Origin: CAYMLL01 sp964390645
GTDB taxonomy: Bacteria; Planctomycetota; UBA8108
Direction of reading: 5' to 3'
DNA length: 64,000 bases
Assembly (NCBI GenBank): GCA_964390645.1
Contig: CAYMLL010000003.1
Coordinates: 1-64,000 of the forward strand
The notes under the pieces were generated by a model. It was not told the origin of the DNA. It saw only the letters and a program-made list of their open reading frames with translations, and made no database searches. Shown here piece by piece: positions 18,689 to 28,373 of this stretch. The position numbers and the translations under genes are program-made. The stretch's first letter is position 1. Each line of letters begins with the position of its first letter.

Positions 18689-19839
18689 GCGGGCGACCCG
18701 TCTTTCCAGGGAGTCACGGCGACGCGAAGGGGGCGCTCACCGATGGCGTGCCGGAAGGCCGACTCGACATCCGACAGCGAGAAGGTCTTCGACACGAGAG
18801 TCTTGAAGGGGTATCTCGCGTGGTTCTGTGCGAGGAACTCGATCGCCGTGGACAGGTCCTCCGGCACGTAATTGTGGACGCCGCGGACGGTCACGAGGCG
18901 ACGTACGACCGTCTCGGCGAGGATCGAGACCGGACGGTCGGGAAACACCGCACCGGCCCAGACGTAACACCCACCCACTCGCAGGAGGGGCAGGCCTCGC
19001 TCGATCGCGGCGGGATCGCCGGAGACCTCGATCGCGATGTCGACTCCCCGGCCGTCCGTGACCCGGGCCACCGTCTTCTCGAGCTCGTCGTCGTTTTCGC
19101 CGGGGTCGATCTCGACCACTCGCGTGGCGCCGAAGGACGGCGCCAGGGCGAGCCGTCGCGCGTCGGGATCCGCCGTGATCACCTCGCGGGCGCCGCGCCA
19201 GCGTGACATCGCGCCGGCGGTGAGCCCGAGCATGCCCGCGCCCTGGACGAGGACGACCGCGCCGGCCTCCATCCCCGCGGCCTCGATCCCCGCGGCCCGC
19301 AGCACGGCGGCGACGGTGGCGGTCGCACAGTTCGCGGGGCACGCGACGCGATCGTCGAGCGCCGGTGGCACGTGGACGATGGCCGTGCCGCGACGCAGGA
19401 TGCAGTGGTCCGCGAGCCCGCCGCTGAGCGCGTGCGTGGCGTCGTCCTTCTCGTGGCCGTACTTGAAGAGATCGTCGCACTTCTGGGGAAGCCCCCTCGT
19501 GCAGCCGGCGCAGGTTCCGCAGCTCGCGGCGATCGACCAGGTGACTCGATCGCCGACACGGACCTCCCTGCCGTCGAGGGCCGTCGCGGTCGAGCCGGCC
19601 CCTATCGCGGCGACCTCTGCGAGAATCTCGTGGCCGAGAATGGTCGGTGTCGGTGTCGATCGGCGACCGCGGTACGTGTGCAGGTCACTGCCGCAGAGAG
19701 TGCAGCAGAGGACGCGTGCCAGAATCTCGCCCTCGACGAGCTCCGGCACCGGTCTGGTGAGCAGCTCGAGCGGAGCGCCCGGGGATCGAAACACGGCGGC
19801 CCGGGAGGAGGATTCGACCATCGACGACGCAGGCTCCAT
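18685..19839 (-). CDS. Zinc-dependent medium-chain alcohol dehydrogenase
   Basis: 384 residues from ATG 19839 (ATG 19821 is also possible). The catalytic zinc site is CCTLCGSDLHTY with GHEILAEV. The structural zinc cluster is CGTCAGCTRGLPQKC. The nucleotide-binding turn is VQGAGMLGLTAG. The C-terminal VRGVHNYVPEDLSTAIEFL stretch resembles dehydrogenases annotated as associated with phosphonate catabolism (TIGR03366-like); I am moderately sure of that subgroup and less sure of its function. It oxidises an alcohol with NAD(P) in the cytoplasm. First gene of the run that continues with the permease and sulfatase. Confidence 0.88.
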   Translation of the reverse strand: MEPASSMVESSSRAAVFRSPGAPLELLTRPVPELVEGEILARVLCCTLCGSDLHTYRGRRSTPTPTILGHEILAEVAAIGAGSTATALDGREVRVGDRVTWSIAASCGTCAGCTRGLPQKCDDLFKYGHEKDDATHALSGGLADHCILRRGTAIVHVPPALDDRVACPANCATATVAAVLRAAGIEAAGMEAGAVVLVQGAGMLGLTAGAMSRWRGAREVITADPDARRLALAPSFGATRVVEIDPGENDDELEKTVARVTDGRGVDIAIEVSGDPAAIERGLPLLRVGGCYVWAGAVFPDRPVSILAETVVRRLVTVRGVHNYVPEDLSTAIEFLAQNHARYPFKTLVSKTFSLSDVESAFRHAIGERPLRVAVTPWKDGSPA

Positions 19840-19872
19840 CGAGGCGGACGGAAGACAACGGGGAAGGGACCG

Positions 19873-19901
19873 AGAGTCGGGCTTTTGTCGGTGCAAGTCA
19901 A
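19873..19901 (-). promoter_or_regulatory. Possible promoter for the dehydrogenase-permease-sulfatase run
   Basis: On the minus strand TTGACT (19901-19896) and GACTCT (19878-19873) are 17 bases apart, with the -10 box about 34 bases before ATG 19839. The -35 is good and the -10 poor. Confidence 0.3.
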
Positions 19902-20005
19902 CACAGGGTCCGCGGGTGCCTCGGGGGGTGTATGCGCGACTCGCCACGCGTCGCGAGCTGCGACGACCATCGCGGGGTCCACGCAACCCGGCTCGGGAGC
20001 GAGAC

Positions 20006-20416
20006 ATGCAGCGTGCCACCGTCTCTCGTCGTCGTTGCCTCGCGCAGGGGGTGACGTTCGTGGCGCCGCCGTTCGTGATCACGCGCTCACCGGGAGCGGT
20101 CGACCGTCCCGCTCGGGCTCGGCCCGGCGCTTGCGGCCGACGCGAGACGCCTCTACAGGAGCACGGACCACCTGGCGAGCTCCGTCGAGCGCGTGCGCAG
20201 CCGCAGGCAGCCGATCTGCAACGCGGAGGTCCGCTGTCGCCCGGTCGCCGTTTGCCTCGTCGGCAGCCTCGCCGTCTGGAACCGGCGTCGCCTCGGGCCG
20301 CCGGAGCGGGTCTTGAAACAGCCTCTTGCCGTCTCGTCGGCGATGCGGAGGCGAACCGCTGGCTCGACCGGCCGAAGCGCGGCGAGCGGCAGAAGGTCCG
20401 GGACGAGTTCGCGTGA
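20006..20416 (+). pseudogene. Decayed Gfo/Idh/MocA-family oxidoreductase (Tat leader joined to C-terminal end)
   Basis: From ATG 20006 the frame reads a Tat-like leader, SRRRCLAQGVTFVAPPFVITRS, the usual start of planctomycete secreted Gfo/Idh/MocA proteins. The Rossmann domain and most of the catalytic domain are absent. In a second frame from about 20148 the sequence reads RLYRSTDHLASSVERVRSRR, then PICNAEVRCRPVAVCLVGSLA, the characteristic family end. A return to the first frame near 20335 gives VGDAEANRWLDRPK, the conserved last motif. A normal gene is about 1.3 kb; about 0.4 kb remains, so roughly 0.9 kb is deleted and at least two frameshifts are present. It would have been a secreted NAD(P)-dependent sugar oxidoreductase. 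Flanks 19902-20005 and 20417-20518 hold nothing I recognise. Confidence 0.75.
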
Positions 20417-20518
20417 TCCAGATACCGTGATCCAGACACCCTGACGCGTGGCGTCAGAACGCCGTGACGACGACCCAGAGAGCGGTGCGCGGAGACCGTA
20501 TCGTCGACGATCGGGGGG

Positions 20519-22135
20519 TCAGCTGTCGTTGCGTCCGCTGCGTCCGCTGCGTCCTCGACCGCGGCGATCGTCGTCATCGTCCCCGTCGCCGCGCAGCCTT
20601 TTCCACCAGTCTTCCAGGGCGTTCTCGTCCTTGGCTTCGAGGTCCGCACGCAGCTCGAAGTTGCGCAGCCGACACTCCTGACCGGAGCCGAGGCTGACGA
20701 AGAAGAAGCCGCCGAGATTCTGGGGGATCGTCGGTGTCCAGCGGCTGCCCTTCTGCGGCGTCACCTGGCGGCCGTTGATCAGGAAGACGATCTTGCCGTC
20801 CTGGCGATCGACGCGGATCCGCTGCCAGCCCTTGGCGAGCTTGACCTCGAGCTTGACGTCCCGCAGATTGGAGGAGACCAGTCCGAGCGTCTTGCCTCCG
20901 TAGACGTCGAGGCTGGCGGAGAAGTCGCCGTTGAGCGGTGTCTTCTCCGACAGCAGGGCCAACCCCGAAGAGGGGATGGTGTTCTTGACGCGCAGCGCAT
21001 CGCCCGATCGGGACAGGGTCATGATGTCGAGGGGACGTGCCTGCCACTTCGACTCCCACCATCTCGTGCGGCTCCTGCGTTCGAGGACGAGCGTGCGAAG
21101 CCGGTCGATCCCGACGATCGGGCGCAAGCTCGGTGTCTCCTTGTAGATCTTCGCGAGCCGCTGGACGACGTCGGCCCTGGTGATCTGGTCGAGTGTCGGA
21201 ACCGCCTGTTCGAGCCACAGAACGGCGCGCATGTGGCAGCTGACGCGGGGGATGTCCTCGTAGTCGTCGGCGAGATCGGCCCACGCGGTTCCGACCGCGA
21301 CCTGGCCAGCCGCTTTCTTCGGCTTCTCGAGGTCGAGCTCGGCGGCTTCCCGGAGCCCGCTCGGGGCCCCCTTCGTCGCGGCGTCCAGGCCCGAGCCCCA
21401 TTCGCGCTTGTAGAGGCAGAGAAACTCCGCGACCTCTCCGCGCGCGCTCTCGTCGTCCGGACTGTCGAGCAGGCGACGCAGGAAGGGAGTGATCTTCTCG
21501 TGCTGCGCCGCGATCGCCTCGACGAGATCCTGGCGCTCCTTCGCGGCGTTGATCAGCACCTTGTCGCGAGTCTTGCGAATCGCCTTGTGGGCGGCGGCCG
21601 CGATACGGGTCGCGGCCTTGTAGTGGTCGTCGGCGAGGGCCGAGTCGACCGCCGCCTGCCAGGCGTCGTGAAGAGTCGCGGCGCCGGCCAGCGACCGCGG
21701 ACGCGGTGCCTCGCCGAGCGTCTCTTCGATCCGGGTGAGCCGGTCGATGCGGAAGGCGGCGTCGAGCCTATCGATCGCAGCGTGCGGGGTTTCGTGGCGG
21801 CCGACGCGAGCGGCGACCTCGCAGGCCTGACTCAGCAGCTCGAAGAGCGTCGCGTTGTTGGACGTGGCCTTGCTGGCCTCGTCGAGGAGGTCCTTTGCCA
21901 GCTTGCGGCGGTCGTCGGCGCCCTTCTTCGCGTACTGCGACCTGAAGACCTTGCGGATGGTCTTCTCGGCCTGCTTCCTCTCCAGGGGTGACGGTTGCGG
22001 AGCCCGGGAGATGGACGGGGGAGCAGGAGCGGGAGCGGGAGCGGGAGCGGGAGCTTCCGTGTCCTGCGCGCCGAGGACGGAGACAGCGCCGAGAAGAACC
22101 AGACTGCGGAACAGAGCGCAGCGCGTACTTACCAC
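20519..22135 (-). CDS. Secreted hypothetical protein with helical region and C-terminal LamG/DUF1080-like domain
   Basis: 538 residues from a GTG at 22135, chosen because AGGAG (22148-22144) lies 8 bases upstream and the signal peptide (ALFRSLVLLGAVSVLGAQ) then starts near residue 6; ATG 22186 would add 17 odd residues. A Pro-Ala repeat follows cleavage. Residues about 60-330 are helical and charged, TPR-like. Residues about 350-500 contain SGLALLSEKTPLNGDFSASL, GWQRIRVDRQDGKIVFLING and FFFVSLGSGQECRLRNFEL, a beta-sandwich like those in sugar-binding or 3-keto-glycoside hydrolase proteins. The C-terminus is an Asp run then Arg/Gly-rich. No active site is recognisable. Confidence 0.7.
   Translation of the reverse strand: MVSTRCALFRSLVLLGAVSVLGAQDTEAPAPAPAPAPAPPSISRAPQPSPLERKQAEKTIRKVFRSQYAKKGADDRRKLAKDLLDEASKATSNNATLFELLSQACEVAARVGRHETPHAAIDRLDAAFRIDRLTRIEETLGEAPRPRSLAGAATLHDAWQAAVDSALADDHYKAATRIAAAAHKAIRKTRDKVLINAAKERQDLVEAIAAQHEKITPFLRRLLDSPDDESARGEVAEFLCLYKREWGSGLDAATKGAPSGLREAAELDLEKPKKAAGQVAVGTAWADLADDYEDIPRVSCHMRAVLWLEQAVPTLDQITRADVVQRLAKIYKETPSLRPIVGIDRLRTLVLERRSRTRWWESKWQARPLDIMTLSRSGDALRVKNTIPSSGLALLSEKTPLNGDFSASLDVYGGKTLGLVSSNLRDVKLEVKLAKGWQRIRVDRQDGKIVFLINGRQVTPQKGSRWTPTIPQNLGGFFFVSLGSGQECRLRNFELRADLEAKDENALEDWWKRLRGDGDDDDDRRGRGRSGRSGRNDS
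22027..22053. repeat. Hexanucleotide tandem repeat encoding Pro-Ala
   Basis: Four and a half copies of GAGCGG (plus strand), read on the minus strand as alternating Ala and Pro codons just after the signal peptide of the overlapping gene. Such repeats change length by slippage, so the linker may vary between strains without a frameshift. Confidence 0.8.
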
Positions 22136-22272
22136 TGGATCGTCTCCTGATAGGACTTTCGATGGGATCGGCACGGCGATCCTCACTTATTGGAACCCGC
22201 CGAGGGTCCGGTGATGGCGGAAAAGTCGTCTCACCGACGAAATCCGACAAATACCGACGGTCCGCTCCGGGG

Positions 22273-25200
22273 CTACCGGCCTCGCTCCAGAGCGAACGCG
22301 ACGTAGGTGTCTCCCGTGGGCCCCCCCAGCTTGCCGCCTCCCGAGGCGGGGATGACGACGAACTGACGGCCCTCGACCTCGTAGATTGTCGGCGGTGCGT
22401 AGCCTCCGAAGGGCAGCTCGTGGGACCAGAGCTCGCCGCCGGTCTCGGCGTCGAAGGCCCGGATTCGCCGGTCCCTGGTACCTGCGGCGAAGACGAGGCC
22501 GCCCGCCGTCGCGGACGCACCGCCGAAGTTCTCGGTGCCGGTGATCGGCACGCCCCTCTTCGTGAGCTCCTCGTGCTCGCCGAGCGGGACCTTCCAGAGC
22601 AGCTTGCCGGTGTTGAGATCGAGGCAGTTGAGGGTGCCCCAGGGAGGCTGTACTGCGGGGTAGCCCCGTGGGTCGAGGAATCGCGTCCACTTGTTTTGCA
22701 CGAAGCGGGGCCGGTCCGGCCGCGTCGCCGGCGCTCCGGTCTGCGCAGCCTGGCCGTGCGGGATGTCGCGAACGAAGAGGAAGTCCAGCAGGGCGTCACG
22801 GTCGGCCTTCTCGAGAAACGGGAACGCGGGCATCAGTCCGCGGCCGGTCCGCAGCAGCTCGGTCACCTCGGCGTCGTTCGTGCGGTGCCGCAGCGCTACG
22901 AGTGGCGGAGAGACTCCGACGCCGAAGCGGTCCTTGCCGTGGCACGGCTCGCAGGTTCCGGTGTAGACGACCTGACCTCGAGTCGGTGGTTGCCGCGGAT
23001 CCCGTCGGGGCTCGTCGACGTTGACGAGCGACATCAGCCACGGTATCTCGTTGGCGGTCACGTAGAGCCGTCCCCGGGTCGGATCCGAGCACGCGCCCGT
23101 CCACTCCGCGCCGCCGTGCACACCGTAGTACGCGGTGACCTTGCGTTGACTCACCGGCAGAAACCAGCCGTGGCGCAGGCTCCGGTACTGCGCCAGCGCC
23201 CAGACCTGGGTCTCGAAATCGTGGATCGGGACCTCTGCGGGGTCGAAGACCTGCCGCGAGAACGGCTCGGGCAGCTCGAGGTCGAGCTGGTACGGCGCGG
23301 TCCGCTCGCCAGGGACGTCGGAGACCGGCGCCCGACGACGCCGTACCGGGAAGATCGGCTCTCCGCTGACCCGATCGAGGAGGAGCGTGTTGCCCGTCTT
23401 CGAGACCGCGGCGACGACGTCAACTTGCCGGCCGTGTCGCCGGACGGTCGTCAGGATGGGCGGCGCGGGAAGATCCAGGTCCCAGATGTCGTGCGGCACC
23501 TCCTGGAAGTGCCAGAGGAGCTTGCCGTTGCGCGCGTCGATGGCGACGACGCAGTTTGCGAAGAGATTGTCACCGACGTGCTCCATGCCGCGGAAGTTGG
23601 GCTTCGGAGATCCCGTCGTGATGTAGACGATGCCGCGCCGTGGATCGAGCGCCATGCCGCCCCAGCAGTTTGCGGCGTTCGGCTGGGTCGTCTCCCACGT
23701 GTCGTGGCCGAACTCGCCGGCGCGCGGCACCGTGTGGAAGCGCCAGAGAAACTCGCCGGTGACCACGTCGAAGGCCTCGACGTCCTTCAGGTAGCCGGCG
23801 ATGACGAGCCTGCGCGCGAAGATCGTCGGCGCGACCCGGGCGCCCTCGGTGAGCCGCACGTTGCCGTGGTCCCCGAAGGACCGGACCGGCTTGCCCGTTC
23901 CGGGGTCGAGCGCGTGGAGGCGGTGGTCCTCGGTGGCGAAGAAGAGACGGGGCCCGACGCCGTAGCCTCCGGGCCACCAGGTGATCCCGCGGAAGGCGGG
24001 GCGTTGCCGCGGCTGGAAGCTCCAGATCTCCTCGCCGGTGGCGGCGTTGACCGCGACAATCCGGTTGCCGACGGTCGGCGCGTACAGGACGTCGTCCACG
24101 ACGATCGGGTTGCACTGGATGTTGCCGCGGCCGTCTTTCGAGCGGTAGGTCCACGCGATTCGCAGATCCCCGACGTTGTCCGGCGTGATCTGATCGCACG
24201 CCGAGTAGCGCAGGCACTCGTCGCCGCCGTGCGACCGCGTCCAGGTTCGCAGGTCGGCCGCCGTCGGGGAGCCACTGGCCGCCGTCAGACGGGACGGCTT
24301 CGCTGCGGGGGTGATCTCGAGCTCCGGCAACGCGGCGCGCGCGGCGGGATCCTCGATGGTCCAGGGGTCGTGCCTGCGGATGTCCCGTGTGTCGGCACGG
24401 GCCGGCGGCGCGCCCGGGGTGCGCGGGACCGGTCGCGGGCCTGCCGGGTAGCCTCTCACCTGCCGGCGCAGCCAGCGCAGTCCGTCGAGGTTGTCCCTGA
24501 GGCGCACCTCGACGTCGTCCTGTGTGTGGCCCAGCACGCCGATCGGTCCTCTGTAGCGGGAGGCCGCGATCGTCCTCAGCATCTCGAGATCGTGCTCGCC
24601 CTGGCCGATCTGCAGGATCTTCGGCTGCGCCGCAGTGTTCATGCCGTTGAGGTTGAGGCAGAGGAGGTGCGGCGTCATCATCTCGAGCGACCTGCCGAAG
24701 TCGTCGATGTGGCCGTGGCCGTGGTGGAGGTTGTAGACGATTCCCACGTGCGTGGCCCCGTGTCGCGCGTGCAGGTATTCGCACACCGCAACGAGGTTCG
24801 CGGGCTCGCCTCCCCAGCCGCCGTGGTTGTAGAGCCCGAGCTTGCTTCCGAGGGCGCGAGTCCGAGCGACCAGCGGCAGCATCTGCTCGGCGGCCAGCCG
24901 GATGCGCTCCTCCCGGGTGGCGGCCTCCGGGCTCCCGAGGGTCTTCCAGATCTGCGGCCGCAAGCCGTGCTTTTCGAAGAGCGCGAAGGCCTCGTCGTGC
25001 TCGCCCCAGAACGCGAAGTACTCGATGCCGTGCTTCCTGTACTCGAGGATCTCCGCCTCGAATGTGGGCACGTGCCGTGCTCGCCAGTCGTAGGCGCAGC
25101 GCGTCAGCCCGAGCCTCTTCAGCATCGCGGCGCGCTCGGCGGGACCGCGGTTCTCGCCGTCGAAGGGGACGATGCACCACGCGACCAGCCGGTCCTCGTC

Positions 25201-25341
25201 GAGGTGGTCTCCGACGACGTCGTCCTCTGCGAGGGTGTCCTCGGTGCTCGTTGGCAGTGTCGGATTCTCGACGACCGTCGTGCACGAGGAGACGACAAGG
25301 ACGGCCACGGCGAAGGTGAAAGTGACGGCTCTCGAGCTCAT
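22273..25341 (-). CDS. Lipoprotein fusion: TIM-barrel domain, PQQ-type beta-propeller and cytochrome c
   Basis: 1,022 residues. VLVVSSC with Cys20 is a lipobox, so the protein is probably membrane-tethered outside the cytoplasm. Residues about 45-300 look like a xylose-isomerase/sugar-epimerase TIM barrel (SKLGLYNHGGWGGEP, VGIVYNLHHGHGHIDD, LLCLNLNGMN). From about 365 the quinoprotein propeller begins, with IVAVNAATGEEIWSF and VVAIDARNGKLLWHFQ blades. CEPCH near residue 797 is a haem c site inserted before the last blades, after which LNCLDLNTGKLLWKV closes the propeller. PQQ dehydrogenases oxidise alcohols or sugars and pass electrons to haem. Its ATG overlaps the stop of the CNNM gene (ATGA). 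Confidence 0.87.
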   Translation of the reverse strand: MSSRAVTFTFAVAVLVVSSCTTVVENPTLPTSTEDTLAEDDVVGDHLDEDRLVAWCIVPFDGENRGPAERAAMLKRLGLTRCAYDWRARHVPTFEAEILEYRKHGIEYFAFWGEHDEAFALFEKHGLRPQIWKTLGSPEAATREERIRLAAEQMLPLVARTRALGSKLGLYNHGGWGGEPANLVAVCEYLHARHGATHVGIVYNLHHGHGHIDDFGRSLEMMTPHLLCLNLNGMNTAAQPKILQIGQGEHDLEMLRTIAASRYRGPIGVLGHTQDDVEVRLRDNLDGLRWLRRQVRGYPAGPRPVPRTPGAPPARADTRDIRRHDPWTIEDPAARAALPELEITPAAKPSRLTAASGSPTAADLRTWTRSHGGDECLRYSACDQITPDNVGDLRIAWTYRSKDGRGNIQCNPIVVDDVLYAPTVGNRIVAVNAATGEEIWSFQPRQRPAFRGITWWPGGYGVGPRLFFATEDHRLHALDPGTGKPVRSFGDHGNVRLTEGARVAPTIFARRLVIAGYLKDVEAFDVVTGEFLWRFHTVPRAGEFGHDTWETTQPNAANCWGGMALDPRRGIVYITTGSPKPNFRGMEHVGDNLFANCVVAIDARNGKLLWHFQEVPHDIWDLDLPAPPILTTVRRHGRQVDVVAAVSKTGNTLLLDRVSGEPIFPVRRRRAPVSDVPGERTAPYQLDLELPEPFSRQVFDPAEVPIHDFETQVWALAQYRSLRHGWFLPVSQRKVTAYYGVHGGAEWTGACSDPTRGRLYVTANEIPWLMSLVNVDEPRRDPRQPPTRGQVVYTGTCEPCHGKDRFGVGVSPPLVALRHRTNDAEVTELLRTGRGLMPAFPFLEKADRDALLDFLFVRDIPHGQAAQTGAPATRPDRPRFVQNKWTRFLDPRGYPAVQPPWGTLNCLDLNTGKLLWKVPLGEHEELTKRGVPITGTENFGGASATAGGLVFAAGTRDRRIRAFDAETGGELWSHELPFGGYAPPTIYEVEGRQFVVIPASGGGKLGGPTGDTYVAFALERGR

Positions 25342-26615
25342 GTACGGAGGGTCCCGGGGTCGCTGTCCGGCTCCCCGTCCAGGCGCCGGATCGTGCACTC
25401 GTGGAGGCTCCCGCGTCGCAGTCGGCCGACCGTGAAGCGGAGCCCGCAGACCTCGCTCGTCGAGCCGATCTGGAAAGGCCCGTCGATGCGCTCTTCGAGC
25501 CAGACCGACAGCGGCTGGTCCGCTGGCGCCGGGATCTCGACCTCGAGCTCGCGAGAGAGCGCTTGCATGCGGATGCCGCCGCCGGCGAGCCAGCGGCCGT
25601 CGCCGGCGGGCTGGAGGAAGTGAGGAAGGCCGTCGAACTCGTCGCGGATGTCCCCGAGCAGCTCCTCGACGACGTCCTCCAGCGTCACCAGGCCCGTCGT
25701 CTTCCCGGCGGCGTCCTGGACGATCGCGATGTGCATGCGCTCGCGGACAAACGTCGACATCACGTCAGCGGCGGTGTCGTCCTCGAGCACGGTGAGGATC
25801 TTGCGTACGGGCAGCTCCTTCGGCGCGTCTTGCGGCGACTTCGTCGCCAGCAGCAGCATCTCCTTGAGGTTGACGTAGCCGACGACGCGATCGATGTCGC
25901 CGCCGTCGCAGACCGGAAACCGCGTATGCGGTTGCAGCCGGGCCTGACGAACTCCTGCCTCGAGGCTCTGACTCGAGTCGAGCCACGCAACCTCCTCGAT
26001 CGGGATCCGGATGTCCCGCATACGGAACTCCGAGAGTCGTGGGGTTTGTCGGATGATCCGCTCCTGCTGCGGGCCGATCTGCCGCGAGAGCCGTGCCAGG
26101 CCCGCCAGCGCCGCGATCTCCTCGATCGTCGCCGGGCTCTCGTCCGGCTCCTTGCCGCGGCCTTCGAAGGGTCGGTTGATCAGGTGTATCAGCCAGAGGA
26201 CCGGTCCGAGGGCCAGCGTCGACCATCTCAGGGGCCGGGCGATGATGAGCGCCAGCATCCGGTTGAAGCGCACACCGAGCGACTTCGCGAGGATCTCGGT
26301 GAACTGCAGCATGACGAAGGTGAAGACCAGCGCGAAGAGCCAGAGGTGCTCCTCTCCGAAGACCTTGCCGAACTGCGCGCCCGCGATCGCCGCTCCGATC
26401 GTGTGCGCGGTGGTGTTCAGCAGCAGGATGACGGCAATCGGACGCTCGACGTCGGTCTTGAAGCCCCGCCAGATGCGTCCGAGGCGTGGACGGCGCTCGG
26501 CGATGCTGGCGACCTGCGCCGGTGTCAGCGACAGCAGCGTCGCCTCCATCAGCGAGCACAGGGCGGAGACCACCAGGGCGATCAGCACGCCTGCCACGAA
26601 GAGTGTCATCGGCAT
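25338..26615 (-). CDS. CNNM/CorC-type membrane protein with CBS pair
   Basis: 425 residues: four membrane helices in an N-terminal CNNM domain (about 1-165, with SALCSLMEATLLSL and LLLNTTAHTIGAA), then a CBS pair (about 200-330, with HTRFPVCDGGDIDRVVGYVN and LVTLEDVVEELLGDI) and a C-terminal HlyC/CorC-associated domain ending near GLRFTVGRLRRG. By family it is an inner-membrane Mg/Co exporter or magnesium-homeostasis protein whose CBS domains sense adenine nucleotides. It is coupled to the downstream quinoprotein fusion by a four-base overlap, an odd partner with no obvious shared role. Confidence 0.9.
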   Translation of the reverse strand: MPMTLFVAGVLIALVVSALCSLMEATLLSLTPAQVASIAERRPRLGRIWRGFKTDVERPIAVILLLNTTAHTIGAAIAGAQFGKVFGEEHLWLFALVFTFVMLQFTEILAKSLGVRFNRMLALIIARPLRWSTLALGPVLWLIHLINRPFEGRGKEPDESPATIEEIAALAGLARLSRQIGPQQERIIRQTPRLSEFRMRDIRIPIEEVAWLDSSQSLEAGVRQARLQPHTRFPVCDGGDIDRVVGYVNLKEMLLLATKSPQDAPKELPVRKILTVLEDDTAADVMSTFVRERMHIAIVQDAAGKTTGLVTLEDVVEELLGDIRDEFDGLPHFLQPAGDGRWLAGGGIRMQALSRELEVEIPAPADQPLSVWLEERIDGPFQIGSTSEVCGLRFTVGRLRRGSLHECTIRRLDGEPDSDPGTLRT

Positions 26616-26925
26616 CGGCTCCCTTGTTCACCGGTTTCTCTGTCGGTTCTCGTCCCACGAGCGGTCGAACGTCCGGCTCCTTCGTTCTCACGCGGACCGG
26701 ATTCTACACAATGATCTCCGGCCGCACGTCGTCTTCTCTCCACGCCCCTGTGCGGCGCTGCGCCTACCTTGTAGCCGATCGCCGTGAAAGTCGACCGTCG
26801 GATCGTCGGTTGCCGTCCGCGAGCGCCGGCTCGTCATCCGCGACCGCGTTCGTGAGGCGTGGACGGGCGGTCGAGCTTCGGGGGGGCGCCGCGGCCCGGG
26901 AGCGGCGAGAGCTGTGGATTCCGCC
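26616..26925. other. Intergenic region, nothing recognised
   Basis: 310 bases between the CNNM gene start and the DUF1501 gene end, both on the minus strand. No coding sequence, RNA gene or convincing terminator was seen. It should contain the promoter of the CNNM gene; a TAGAAT hexamer is present on the minus strand near 26705 without a matching -35. Confidence 0.5.
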
Positions 26926-28373
26926 TCACGCCAGGATCTCCGTGGCGGGGTCGCCGGCGACGTCCGTCAGGCGGAAGTCCCTGCCGCCGTGGCGGTAGGT
27001 CAGCCTCTCGTGATCGAGGCCCAGCAGATGCAAGAGCGTCGCGTGGAGGTCGTTGACGTGCATCTTGTCTCGCTGCGCGAAGTAGCCGTAGTCGTCGGTC
27101 GCTCCATGGCTGTAGCCGCCCTTGACGCCACCCCCGGCGAGCCACATCGTGAAGCCTTCGGGGTTGTGGTCGCGTCCGTCCTTGCCCTGGGCCGTCGGTG
27201 TGCGGCCGAACTCGCCTCCCCACATCACGAGAGTGTCCTCGAGGAGCCCACGGGACCGCAGGTCGGTCAGCAGACCGGCGATCGGTGTGTCCACCTCGGC
27301 GGCGTTCTTCGCGTGGCCCGCGCGCAGGCCGCCGTGCTGGTCCCACTGCACCTTGGAGTCGCTGTGGGTCACCTGGATGAAGCGCACACCGCGCTCGGCG
27401 AATCGTCTAGCCATCAGGCATTGCAGGCCGAAGTCCGCGGTCACGCTGTCGTCGAGCCCGTAGAGGGCGCGAGTCGCGGCGGTCTCGTGGCCGACGTCCT
27501 GTGCGTCGGGCATCGTCCGCTGCATGCGGAAGGCCAGCTCCATCGCCTCCACGCGCCCCTCGAGTGTGCGCTCCGGTCCGGTCTCCTCGAGGTGCTCGCG
27601 GTTCATGGCGGCGAGGAGGTCGAGCTGCGCGCGCTGTAGCTCTCGCGGGACGCGCGCATTCGAGGCGTTCTTCAGCGTCGCGTGCTCCGCGGGCCGGCTC
27701 GCGACTCCGAGCGGCGTGCCGTGGTAGCTCGCGGGCAGGAACGCCGCGCTCCAGTTGTTGACGCCGCCGTGTGCGAGCGTCGGGCAGATGGTCAGGAAGC
27801 CGGGCAGGTCGTGATTCTCGGTGCCGAGCCCGTACGCGACCCAGGAGCCCATGCTCGGGCGTACGAAGTTGTCGGCGCCGGTGTGCAGCTTCAGGCAGGC
27901 GCCGCCGTGTGCCGGATTCGTGCCGTGAACCGAATGCAGAAAGCAGATGTCGTCGACGTGCCGTGCGACGCCCGGGAAGAGCTCGCTGACGAGCTTGCCG
28001 CACTCGCCGTGGCGACGGAACGACCAGGGCGATCGCAGCAGCTTGCCGGTCTCCGCAAAGGTGAAGCGAGGCTTCGCGAAGGGGAGGTCCTTGCCGTGGT
28101 CGCGTTCGAGCAGCGGCTTGTGGTCGAAGGTGTCGAGGTGTGACGGGCCGCCCTTCATGAAGAGGAAGATCACCCGCCGGGCGCGGGCTCGGAAGTGCGG
28201 TTGCCTCGGGCTCAGGGGATCGGCGCGGGCCGCGTCGGCAGCGCCAGTCTCCCGGGCGAGCATCGACGTGAGGGCCAGCGACCCGAAGCCCAGCGCGGTG
28301 TGCTGCAGCAGACCGCGACGGGTCGGTATGCGTCGAGAGGCGCGGATCGGTGTGCGGGTGGGTCGGTGCGGAT

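Noticed and set aside
21988..25623. A 1,211-residue plus-strand open frame across the quinoprotein fusion gene
   Set aside because: Antisense shadow: no recognisable motif, and it runs over parts of three minus-strand genes with clear family signatures.
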